Shown here piece by piece: positions 16,470 to 23,745 of a stretch of DNA of 64,000 nt (its first letter is position 1; every line of letters begins with the position of its first letter). Origin of the DNA: Paraclostridium sp051656405. Its GTDB lineage: Bacteria; Bacillota; Clostridia; Peptostreptococcales; Peptostreptococcaceae. The notes beneath the pieces were generated by a model. The model worked only from the letters and a program-made list of their open reading frames with translations, ran no database searches and was not told the DNA's origin. The stretch spans positions 1-64,000 of the forward strand of contig NZ_JBOGBV010000060.1 of NCBI RefSeq assembly GCF_051656405.1. Reading direction: 5' to 3'. A program made the translations under genes and the position numbers.

Positions 16470-17042
16470 ATGTGGATATATCAAAAAACTTTACAACATC
16501 CTGTAAATCTTAAATCTAAGGATTTACAAATGGCTAAATACTTAATAACTCAATTTGGAGGACCTAATGGAGAATTAGGTGCTGCTTTAAGATATTTATC
16601 TCAACGATTTACTATGCCTACAAGTAAATCAAAAGCTCTTCTAACTGATATTGGAACAGAAGAGTTAGCTCATGTTGAAATGATTGCTAGTATGGTTTAT
16701 CAACTTACTCAAGATGCAACTCCTGAAGAACTTAGAAAAGCTGGTCTTGGATCTAATTATGCTCAAAACGGATTTGGAATTTTCCCTTCAGATGCTAATG
16801 GAGTTCCTTTCTCAGCATCTACAATAGCTGTTATGGGAAATCCAGTTACAGATTTGCATGAAGATATGGCTGCAGAGCAAAAAGCTCTAGCAACTTATTA
16901 TCAACTTACTAATTTAACTGATGATGTAGATATTAAAAATGTTCTTCGTTTCCTAGGTGAAAGAGAAATCGTTCATTATCAAAGATTCGGAGAAGCTTTA
17001 ATGGATGTATATGATTATCAAGAAAGTAAAAAAACATTTTAA
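16470..17042 (+). CDS. cotJC: Spore coat manganese catalase-like protein CotJC
   Basis: A 190-residue member of the dimanganese (non-haem) catalase family and the last gene of the cotJABC operon. Glu and His ligands are visible in the helices GGPNGELGAALRYLSQRF, IGTEELAHVEMI, DLHEDMAAEQKALATYYQ and GEREIVHYQRFGEAL, giving the ExxH four-helix pattern. The enzyme would break down hydrogen peroxide at the spore surface, as proposed for the related clostridial coat proteins CotCB and CotD. The length is normal and the terminator is strong. Confidence 0.94.
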   Translation: MWIYQKTLQHPVNLKSKDLQMAKYLITQFGGPNGELGAALRYLSQRFTMPTSKSKALLTDIGTEELAHVEMIASMVYQLTQDATPEELRKAGLGSNYAQNGFGIFPSDANGVPFSASTIAVMGNPVTDLHEDMAAEQKALATYYQLTNLTDDVDIKNVLRFLGEREIVHYQRFGEALMDVYDYQESKKTF

Positions 17043-17090
17043 TAAAAATAAAGCAGGTTCTATTTAATAGAACCTGCTTTATTTTTATTA
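17043..17090. terminator. Bidirectional terminator after cotJABC
   Basis: AAATAAAGCAGGTTCTA pairs perfectly with TAGAACCTGCTTTATTT, with T runs on both strands. It serves cotJC and the converging 17088 gene. Confidence 0.9.
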
Positions 17091-17495
17091 AACATTAGAT
17101 AAAACTCTTATCTTCGTCTCTTCATCTAATATATTAAATACATTTAAACTTTCATATTCTTCAACCATAGATGTCTGTAAATACTTATATAACACATCTA
17201 AAACCGCATATTGACCTTGGTTTCTAAAATATAACTGTAAATTAGATATATAAATCATATAACACTTATTCATTCTGATTTCTACATATTGCGAGTTACT
17301 TGATAGTCTTGCATTTTCAAATAGCTCTTTTAACCTCATATATGCACATTCTGAATCTCTATTAGTTACACAGTTACTTAATCTTTCATCTAGAGCGTTC
17401 TCTATGTTTAAAACAGCATCTCTATCCATATAAAATTCTATATAGCAATTATTCTTACTGTATTTAAATTGGTAAAAATCAGTTATTAAGCACAT
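17088..17495 (-). CDS. Uncharacterised 135-residue protein
   Basis: I do not recognise it. It is soluble, with five cysteines and many tyrosines, and has no signal peptide. It is predicted mostly helical with one strand pair (NNCYIEFYMDRDAV). It is a single gene converging on cotJABC, with a terminator of its own shared with that operon. Whether it has a spore role is unknown; proximity is the only hint. Confidence 0.65.
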   Translation of the reverse strand: MCLITDFYQFKYSKNNCYIEFYMDRDAVLNIENALDERLSNCVTNRDSECAYMRLKELFENARLSSNSQYVEIRMNKCYMIYISNLQLYFRNQGQYAVLDVLYKYLQTSMVEEYESLNVFNILDEETKIRVLSNV

Positions 17496-17579
17496 GACTA
17501 CACTCCTTCACTTAATACTATAATTATGATGACTTTATTAGTATTTTCAATTTACAATCATATTTATACACATAAAGTA

Positions 17580-17613
17580 AAAAAAAATAAAAAGCTTATG
17601 CTTTTTATTTTTA
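17580..17613 (-). terminator. Terminator of the SH3b-NlpC/P60 gene
   Basis: On the minus strand AAAAATAAAAAGC pairs with GCTTTTTATTTTT across a 4-base loop, starting at the stop codon. Confidence 0.75.
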
Positions 17614-18960
17614 TAAAACTCTTCTTGCATTTGTAAATTTAGAATTATAGTAACTGTTAAACTGAGATATTACAACTTTTCCAGCTCCTGATGAAGCATG
17701 TATAAATTCATTATTTCCAATATATATACCAACATGGTTTACTACACCGTCTCCATCTGTATCAAAGAAAACTAAATCTCCTTTTTGAAGATTGCTTTTA
17801 CTTATAGCCGTTCCATATTTACTTTGCTCTTTAGAAACTCTAGGAAGGTTTACTCCTGCTCCATTTTTAAATGAATATAAAGTAAATCCTGAACAGTCAA
17901 AAGTATTTGGACCTTCAGCTCCCCATACATATGTCTTTCCTAATTGTTGTTTAGCAATATTTATAACTTTATCTGCACTAGATGATTGTCCTGGATTTTC
18001 TCCACCACCTGAATCTATAGTTCCTAAATATTGAGATGATACATATCCTATTGTTCCATTATAATTTATTTTTGACCATCCATTACTTTCTGATATTACT
18101 CCTACTTGCGTTCCTCTACTTAATGATCTTATAACTGAGTAATTAGTTCCTGGCCCTTGTCTAAAGTTTACACTGCTAGCATTAACTTGTTTATTTTCTT
18201 TTACTGTATTATCTTCTTGTCCGCCACCTGAATTTATATCCCCTAAATATTGAGATGATATATATCCTATTGTTCCATTATAGCTTATTTTTGACCATCC
18301 ATTGCTTTCTGATATTACTCCTACCTTCGTTCCTTTGCTTAAAGCTGTTATTACTGAGTAATTAGTTCCTGGTCCTTTTCTAAAGTTAACACTACTTCCT
18401 GTAACTTGCTTATTTTCTTTTACTGTATTATCTTCTTGTCCGCCACCTGAATTTATATCTCCTAGGTATTGAGATGATATATATCCTACTGCTCCATTAC
18501 AGCTTATTTTTGACCATCCATTACTTTCTGATATTACGCCTACTTGTGTTCCTTTATTTAAAGTTTTTATAACTGAATAACTTGTTCCCGGCCCTTGTCT
18601 AAAGTTTACACTGTTTCCTGTAACTTGCTTGTTCCCTTTTACCGTATTATCCTCTTCATTTCCTGTAGATTCTGATACATAATCACTATGTACAAATCCT
18701 TCTGTTCCATTGTACTTAATTTTTGTCCAAGAACCTACAACCTCTATATATTCAACTTTATCTCCTGTGTTTAACTTTCCAATAGATGAGTAATTAGTCC
18801 CTGGACCTTGTCTAAAGTTTACAGAATTCCCTTTTATAGTTCTATAATCAACACTTTTAGTTTGTTCATTCGTATTAGCAAACGATACCCCCGTAGAAGC
18901 TGGAATTATTATCGCCGCTGAAATTAATCCAGCTATCATGCTTTTTTTCTTCAAATTCAT
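17611..18960 (-). CDS. Secreted peptidoglycan hydrolase with four SH3b repeats and NlpC/P60 domain
   Basis: A 449-residue exported protein. The signal peptide is about 1-29 (KKKSMIAGLISAAIIIPASTG...SFA). Four bacterial SH3 domains follow, each with the SVNFRQGPGT(N/S)YS..I core, joined by near-identical GGGQEDNTVKENKQV linkers. The catalytic NlpC/P60 domain is at about 335-449, with Cys356 (FDCSGFTLYSF), His409 (VNHVGIYIG) and His421 (FIHASS). Such enzymes cut the stem peptide next to gamma-D-Glu; the SH3b array binds the wall. The gene is transcribed divergently from topB. Confidence 0.93.
   Translation of the reverse strand: MNLKKKSMIAGLISAAIIIPASTGVSFANTNEQTKSVDYRTIKGNSVNFRQGPGTNYSSIGKLNTGDKVEYIEVVGSWTKIKYNGTEGFVHSDYVSESTGNEEDNTVKGNKQVTGNSVNFRQGPGTSYSVIKTLNKGTQVGVISESNGWSKISCNGAVGYISSQYLGDINSGGGQEDNTVKENKQVTGSSVNFRKGPGTNYSVITALSKGTKVGVISESNGWSKISYNGTIGYISSQYLGDINSGGGQEDNTVKENKQVNASSVNFRQGPGTNYSVIRSLSRGTQVGVISESNGWSKINYNGTIGYVSSQYLGTIDSGGGENPGQSSSADKVINIAKQQLGKTYVWGAEGPNTFDCSGFTLYSFKNGAGVNLPRVSKEQSKYGTAISKSNLQKGDLVFFDTDGDGVVNHVGIYIGNNEFIHASSGAGKVVISQFNSYYNSKFTNARRVL
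17990..18625. repeat. Internal tandem repeat, ~230-bp units encoding SH3b domains
   Basis: Three copies of a unit of about 77 codons are nearly identical at the DNA level, including the inter-domain linker (GGGQEDNTVKENKQV). The first SH3b domain (toward 18650-18850) is more diverged. Copy-number change by slippage or recombination is expected. Confidence 0.75.
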
Positions 18961-19217
18961 ATATTTACTTTGCTCCTCTCCCTATAAATATTCGATAATT
19001 TCAATAATATATTTTTATACTATAGTTATTATTACAAAATTGTAACATTTTGTCTACATTTGTAACGACTTCCCAATTATTACCTAGTTATATGTCAATT
19101 CATTATATACGGATTTTTTACTTTTTTCTTTATACATATAATTTTTATAGTTTTCTTGAAGTTACTTCTTTTTATGTGCTAATATATTTAATAGGTTTTA
19201 TTAAGGAGGTTTTAAAT

Positions 19218-21380
19218 ATGAAACTGATATTAGCAGAAAAACCCTCTGTTGCTAAAACAATAGCCTCATTTTTAGGTGCTAAAACTAAACGTGATGGATA
19301 TTTTGAAGGAAATGGCTATATAGTTACTTATGCTGTAGGTCATTTAGTATCTTTATATGATGTTAAAGATTACGATAAGTCTTATGCAGGATCTTGGAAA
19401 AGTGAAAACTTTCCTTTTATACCTGATAAATTTAGATTCAAAGTTGACGGGTCTAAATCTAAGCAATTTAATATAGTAAAATCGTTAATTCATAGAGACG
19501 ATGTTGAAGAAATTATAAATGCTACAGATAATGACCGTGAAGGTGAACTGATAGCTTTTTTGATTTTTCTAACAGCTAAAAATAAAAAGCCTATAAAAAG
19601 AATACTAGTAAATGAATGGACTCCTGAAGATATTAAAAGAGGCCTTTCAACTTTAAAAACAGATGAGCAGATGAGAAATCTACAAGCTGCAGGCTATACA
19701 AGACTAGTAACTGATTGGCTAATTGGAATTAATTTTACATCAATGACTACTTTAAAATACGGAAATGGAAAACTATTAAATATTGGTAGAGTTATACTTC
19801 CAACTGTAAAGTTAGTTTACGATAGAGATATGGAAATAGCTAATTTTATTCCTAAAACATATTATGAAATAGAAGGAAACTTCAGTTGTACTAATGGTAA
19901 GTATAAAGGTAAGTATATAAAAGGTAAGGAATCAAAATTTGATAGCATAGATGATGCTAACAAAGTAATCGATAGTATAACGTCCCCTACTGGTATTGTT
20001 AAAGATAAGAAAGTTACAACATCTAAAGAGTATGCTCCTAAGTTATTTAGTTTAACATCTCTTCAAGGTTACATAACTTCAAAATACTCTAGCTTTACTT
20101 CTGATAAAGTATTAAAAGTATGTCAGTCTTTATATGAAGGTAAAGGAAAAGGTGGATATATAACATATCCAAGAACTGATTCTATATACTTAGAGGAAAG
20201 CTTAGCTGGTAAGGCATCTCAAACTTTAGAAAAACTTAAAGTTGGACTTCCTTATGCAGATAAAATTAAATTTACTAAAAGTAAAAGAGTTTTTGATTCT
20301 TCAAAAGTTGATAGCCATAGTGCCATTATGCCAACTTACATAATTCCTAATAAGCTAACTCCTGATGAAGAAATTGTATATAATGCTATAAAGGATAGAT
20401 TTGTAGCTAACTTCATGCCTCCTGCTGAATATGAAAACACTGAAATTCATACTTTCGTGGATGACCATAAATTTTTAACAAAAGGTAAAGTTCTTAAAGT
20501 TAAAGGATACTTAGAAGTATATAATAAGGAAGAAAAAGATGACTTATTGCCATTTGTTAACAAAGATGAAGTTGTAGATGTTGTTAAAATGGATATATTA
20601 ACAAAACAAACTACACCTCCTAAATCTTATACAGAAGATACACTGCTTAAAGCTATGAAAAACTGCGGTAAAAATGTATCTGATGAGGATACAGCAGTTT
20701 TATCAGGTTATTCAATAGGTACTTCTGCTACTCGTGCTGAAGTTTTAAAGAAAATTTCAGAAGTAGGCTATGTAAATAAAAAAGGTAAATCTTATTATAT
20801 TACTGATTTAGGTAAAAATTTAGTTGAAATATTCCCTTTAAAGGATTTACTAGATGTTGATTACACTGGTAAACTTGAAAAAAGCTTAAGTGATATTCAA
20901 AGAGGAGAGTTCACTAGAAGTGAGTACCTTACAAATATAATGAACTTCATAGTAAATGGAGTTGAGGCTATAAAAAATGATAGTAATAAAAATATTAGTA
21001 CTGAGGTTTATAGCTATAATCCTAAAACTAAAAGATATTCTAAGGGAACTTTCTCTAATGATGGAGCAAAGCAAGAAAGCTTTGGAAAATGCCCAGTCTG
21101 TCAAAACGATGTGGTTGAATGTTCTAAAGGTTATATTTGCACCAATTATAAAGAATGTAAATTTGGAATTTGGAATAGTGATAAATTCTTATTAGCTTTA
21201 AAGAAAAAACCTAACAAAACTATGGTAAAAAGCATTTTAAAAAGTGGTTCTGCTAAAGTTAAAGGTTTGACTAGCAAAAGTGGAAATAAATTTGATGCTA
21301 TTTTAAAATATACTAAAAAAGATAATGGGTATTTCTCTTGGGATATGGAATTTGAAAGCGATAAAGAAAAGGAGAAGTAA
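19218..21380 (+). CDS. topB: DNA topoisomerase III
   Basis: A 720-residue type IA topoisomerase. The Toprim domain holds LILAEKPSVAKTIA and NATDNDREGELIA; the active Tyr317 is in GGYITYPRTDS. The C-terminal ~90 residues contain one CPxC...C...C zinc-like motif (CPVCQNDVVECSKGYICTNYKEC), as in TopB proteins with a short tail. It decatenates and relaxes underwound DNA. The ATG at 19218 follows AAGGAGG by 8 bases; the upstream in-frame extension to 19050 is hydrophobic, lacks a site, and is not coding. The last codons form one arm of a large palindrome. Confidence 0.94.
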   Translation: MKLILAEKPSVAKTIASFLGAKTKRDGYFEGNGYIVTYAVGHLVSLYDVKDYDKSYAGSWKSENFPFIPDKFRFKVDGSKSKQFNIVKSLIHRDDVEEIINATDNDREGELIAFLIFLTAKNKKPIKRILVNEWTPEDIKRGLSTLKTDEQMRNLQAAGYTRLVTDWLIGINFTSMTTLKYGNGKLLNIGRVILPTVKLVYDRDMEIANFIPKTYYEIEGNFSCTNGKYKGKYIKGKESKFDSIDDANKVIDSITSPTGIVKDKKVTTSKEYAPKLFSLTSLQGYITSKYSSFTSDKVLKVCQSLYEGKGKGGYITYPRTDSIYLEESLAGKASQTLEKLKVGLPYADKIKFTKSKRVFDSSKVDSHSAIMPTYIIPNKLTPDEEIVYNAIKDRFVANFMPPAEYENTEIHTFVDDHKFLTKGKVLKVKGYLEVYNKEEKDDLLPFVNKDEVVDVVKMDILTKQTTPPKSYTEDTLLKAMKNCGKNVSDEDTAVLSGYSIGTSATRAEVLKKISEVGYVNKKGKSYYITDLGKNLVEIFPLKDLLDVDYTGKLEKSLSDIQRGEFTRSEYLTNIMNFIVNGVEAIKNDSNKNISTEVYSYNPKTKRYSKGTFSNDGAKQESFGKCPVCQNDVVECSKGYICTNYKECKFGIWNSDKFLLALKKKPNKTMVKSILKSGSAKVKGLTSKSGNKFDAILKYTKKDNGYFSWDMEFESDKEKEK

Positions 21381-21514
21381 ATTAACTCTGTTTATTGGCT
21401 TCGTATATAATATATGTATTTCCTTTACACGACGTACTTTGTACGGAAGTGTTTCGTCAATACATATGTTGTATACTTCGCTTATTCAGAAATAATTTAC
21501 TTCTCTTTTTCTTT
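21363..21514. repeat. Large interrupted palindrome between topB and yaiI
   Basis: The outer arms of 22 bp (21363-21384 and 21493-21514) differ at one position and contain the ends of both convergent genes. Inside, TATATAATATATGTATT (21404-21420) pairs with the complement of AATACATATGTTGTATA, with two G-U wobbles. At the centre are GACG...CGTC and CGTACTTTGTACG. The outer arms plus T run look like a normal bidirectional terminator with a second palindromic element in its loop. Confidence 0.75.
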
Positions 21515-21963
21515 TACATGGATGAATTGTTAAGATTGTTGATTAATTTAATTAAGTTCTCTTTAAAACTTATATCATCTTCTTTTTGTCTTTTTTTAGG
21601 TCCTTTCATTCTGGAACCTGCATTTCTAGCTTTTTTAGATATGTGCCTTGTAAATAATAATTGATCAATATTTTCACTTGTATAAAGTTTCCCATTTTGA
21701 TTTATTGGATTACATGATTTTGCTAAAACCATAGCAGCAAGCCCATAATCTTGAGTTACTACTATATCATCTTTATTAACCTTGTTTACTAATGCAAAAT
21801 CTACCGAGTCTGCCCCTTTAGATAAAATTATAGTTTCTATACCTTGCTTATTAAATATATGAGAGGTATCACACATTAGTATTACTTCTATTCCAAGTTT
21901 TCTTGCAACTTCTATAGTTATATCAACAACAGGGCATCCATCTGCATCTATTAAAATTTTCAT
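21514..21963 (-). CDS. YaiI/YqxD-family protein (DUF188)
   Basis: A 149-residue protein of the UPF0178 family. The start MKILIDADGCPVVDI carries the conserved Asp pair and Cys-Pro; ETIILSKGADSVDFALVNKV and DIVVTQDYGLAAMVLAK are the other conserved PIN-like segments. MKGPKKRQKEDDISF is the usual basic tail. A PIN-like nuclease role has been suggested for the family but not shown. It converges on topB. Confidence 0.9.
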   Translation of the reverse strand: MKILIDADGCPVVDITIEVARKLGIEVILMCDTSHIFNKQGIETIILSKGADSVDFALVNKVNKDDIVVTQDYGLAAMVLAKSCNPINQNGKLYTSENIDQLLFTRHISKKARNAGSRMKGPKKRQKEDDISFKENLIKLINNLNNSSM

Positions 21964-22011
21964 ACCGTTCTCCTAATCATTTGACTTCACTTAATTATAA
22001 ACTAAAATAAT

Positions 22012-22194
22012 CGAAAAAAAAAGACTGTTTCCGATACAGTCTTTTAAATGGGTGGGTATTAGGTTTAAAATACTATTTATGGGGGGATAGTATTTCATCT
22101 AAAGGTTATAAGGGTGCCATTGGGAGAATGAACACCCGCTTTAATATTTATGTCAATTCCTATTGTTTTCTAGTTGTTTTTTGTCTAATCTTGT
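22012..22194 (-). ncRNA. Candidate small RNA with C-rich hairpin loops
   Basis: This stretch lies between the rhodopsin-like gene and yaiI and holds no open frame. Read on the minus strand, hairpin 1 pairs GGGTGTTCATT with AATGGCACCC and shows CTCCC in its loop. Hairpin 2 pairs AAATACTAT with ATAGTATTT (22069-22097) and shows CCCCCC in its loop. Next comes single-stranded ACCCACCC, then the strong terminator at 22017-22047. A possible promoter is TTGGTA (22225-22230), 18 bases, TATACA (22201-22206), with a perfect palindrome CTATGTATACATAG over the -10. The 5' end is uncertain. The structure suggests a regulatory RNA pairing with G-rich ribosome-binding sites. Confidence 0.55.
22017..22047 (-). 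terminator. Terminator of the candidate small RNA
   Basis: AAGACTGT/ACAGTCTT around TTCCGAT; nine T residues follow on the minus strand but only four on the plus strand, which sets the direction. Confidence 0.8.
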
Positions 22195-22250
22195 TGTCTA
22201 TGTATACATAGTACTACATATTTTTACCAAATTCTATATTAAAAAAAATA

Positions 22251-22280
22251 TTTTTCATAAAATTTTTATTTTATGACAAA
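22251..22280 (-). terminator. A/T-only terminator after the rhodopsin-like gene
   Basis: TCATAAAAT and ATTTTATGA form a 9-bp stem with an AAAA loop, followed on the minus strand by AAAATATTTTTTTT. The stem has few G-C pairs, so strength is uncertain. Confidence 0.45.
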
Positions 22281-22314
22281 TTAAAATGAAACGTTAAATT
22301 TAAATTATAATTTT

Positions 22315-23004
22315 TTAATATTGTTTAATTTTATTTACCTTTTTTACTCCATGTAATGCTATAAATATAAATCCTAACTTATATATAGTAGGAATTATTA
22401 TTCTAAAATATATATATAATTTATGATCTATTATATCTAAAACCCTAGGTCCTATTCCCCATAATGCAGGATATCCTATCCAAATTATTGTAGTAAACAA
22501 AGCTAGGAGTTTATATAATTTATATTCGTAACATCCTTGAAGACTAGCTATATTTTCTAAAGGTCCCCAAATTAGCCAGAAATTTATAATAAAAAACACA
22601 CAACTAATCAAAAGTGTAATGCCATTTGTAAATCCAGTTGAATTGTTTGAAGTTATAAAGCTAATTGTCATAATCAAATATACAAAAATTATACTTAATA
22701 CAAGCTTCTTGTTTTTATGATCATAATACATTCCAATTGATCCTAATATATTAATTAGCATAGGAGTTATAATCAACCAATCTAAATATATAATTATCAT
22801 GTAAAAACTCCTACTTGGATGGATGTTCATAAAAATAGCTTTAATGATATATAAAGATGTTGAGATTAGTAACGCATAAAAACTTAAATTATAAAATTTC
22901 TTAGGAACATAATCTATCTTTTTTCTCATAAATATTATCATAAGCATTCCTACTAACATAAGGAATATACATGCCCAATTTATCAATATAATTTCGTGCT
23001 TCAT
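22315..23004 (-). CDS. Microbial-rhodopsin-like seven-helix membrane protein
   Basis: A 229-residue protein with seven hydrophobic helices and short loops. Helix C reads YLDWLIITPML, aligning with bacteriorhodopsin's YADWLFTTPLL: Asp75 (Asp85 position), Trp76, Thr80, Pro81. Helix F reads WIGYPALWGIG, aligning Trp175, Tyr178, Pro179 and Trp182 with the retinal pocket (Trp182, Tyr185, Pro186, Trp189). Helix G has TIYKLGFIF with Lys209 at the Schiff-base position. Unusual: the Arg82 position is Ile72, the second counterion (Asp212) is Pro205, and the DTD motif reads D-I-I. Proton pumping is therefore unlikely; a sensor or other role is more plausible. No retinal-synthesis gene is in the window. 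It has a possible own promoter and AAAGGA site. Confidence 0.8.
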   Translation of the reverse strand: MKHEIILINWACIFLMLVGMLMIIFMRKKIDYVPKKFYNLSFYALLISTSLYIIKAIFMNIHPSRSFYMIIIYLDWLIITPMLINILGSIGMYYDHKNKKLVLSIIFVYLIMTISFITSNNSTGFTNGITLLISCVFFIINFWLIWGPLENIASLQGCYEYKLYKLLALFTTIIWIGYPALWGIGPRVLDIIDHKLYIYFRIIIPTIYKLGFIFIALHGVKKVNKIKQY

Positions 23005-23025
23005 TTCAATATCCTTTCATTTTTA

Positions 23026-23055
23026 CTTATAATCCTATCTTTACCAAATTAACAA
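23026..23055 (-). promoter_or_regulatory. Possible promoter of the rhodopsin-like gene
   Basis: On the minus strand TTGTTA (23050-23055) and TATAAG (23026-23031) are 18 bases apart, just after the terminator of the upstream operon. Confidence 0.4.
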
Positions 23056-23102
23056 AAAATAGACTGATTAAGTTTACTAAATATTTATAACCAGCCTATT
23101 TT
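23054..23102 (-). terminator. Terminator of the MATE-pentapeptide operon
   Basis: On the minus strand AATAGGCTGGTTA pairs with TAATCAGTCTATT (with G-U pairs), followed by TTTTTTG. Confidence 0.65.
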
Positions 23103-23104
23103 GT

Positions 23105-23743
23105 CTATTTTATTATTATTCCCATTAGTTTAGCTAACTCTAAAGTTTGTGCAACCGAAAATGTAGCTCCTCTTAAATCATTTATTTTAACTTCACAACC
23201 GTCTATACTAGAATTTGTAAAGTCAACCCCTTTTAATGGCGTTCCCCTAAATATAGAACTATTTAAATCTGAAGAATTTAATATTAGTTTATTATTTTGT
23301 ACTTCTTGGAAAACTGCATTTTGGAAATCTGAATCTGTAATTAAAACTCCTTTAAATTTTGAAAATGAAAAATTAGAATATCTGCCTAAACAATCTTTAA
23401 ATTCAACATCTTTTAAAATTGTATCTTCAAATAGCGTTCCAGTTAACTTGCAATTTACAAATTTAGTTCTATAAATTCCACTATCATCAAAATTAATATT
23501 TGATAGATTACAATTTTCAAATATTACATCAGTTATATCAATCTTTCTAAAATCGCAACTTTCAAATTCTACATTTTTAAATATACAAGAATTCAAACTA
23601 AGCCTAACTTCATAAATACCTGATATTGTAGTATTTTCAATTATTTTATTTTCTAAATATTCCTCTTCAAAAATTTCATCAATTACATTTGTTGGTATAA
23701 CCAAATTATTGCTTATTTTTGGTTCTTGTATTTTATTTTTCAT
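23105..23743 (-). CDS. Qnr-like pentapeptide-repeat protein
   Basis: A 212-residue protein built of pentapeptide repeats from about 45 to 195. The centre residue is mostly Phe, Leu or Ile (CIFKNVEFESCDFRKIDITDVIFENCNLSNINF...). One break near residues 140-150 corresponds to the loop of Qnr proteins. The C-terminal helix TLELAKLMGIIIK matches the dimerisation helix of Qnr. Length is that of the Qnr family (~215). Qnr proteins mimic DNA and protect gyrase and topoisomerase IV from quinolones; chromosomal homologues in clostridia have been described. It starts two bases after the MATE stop codon, so the genes are translationally coupled. Confidence 0.82.
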   Translation of the reverse strand: MKNKIQEPKISNNLVIPTNVIDEIFEEEYLENKIIENTTISGIYEVRLSLNSCIFKNVEFESCDFRKIDITDVIFENCNLSNINFDDSGIYRTKFVNCKLTGTLFEDTILKDVEFKDCLGRYSNFSFSKFKGVLITDSDFQNAVFQEVQNNKLILNSSDLNSSIFRGTPLKGVDFTNSSIDGCEVKINDLRGATFSVAQTLELAKLMGIIIK

Positions 23744-23745
23744 AT

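Noticed and set aside
19050..19217. Upstream extension of topB by 56 residues
   Set aside because: The extension is hydrophobic and lacks a start signal; the ATG at 19218 has AAGGAGG and begins the conserved Toprim domain.
22315..23004. Heliorhodopsin as the identity of the seven-helix protein
   Set aside because: Orientation cues and the D-W-x-x-x-T-P and W-x-x-Y-P-x-x-W motifs fit type 1 rhodopsins better.
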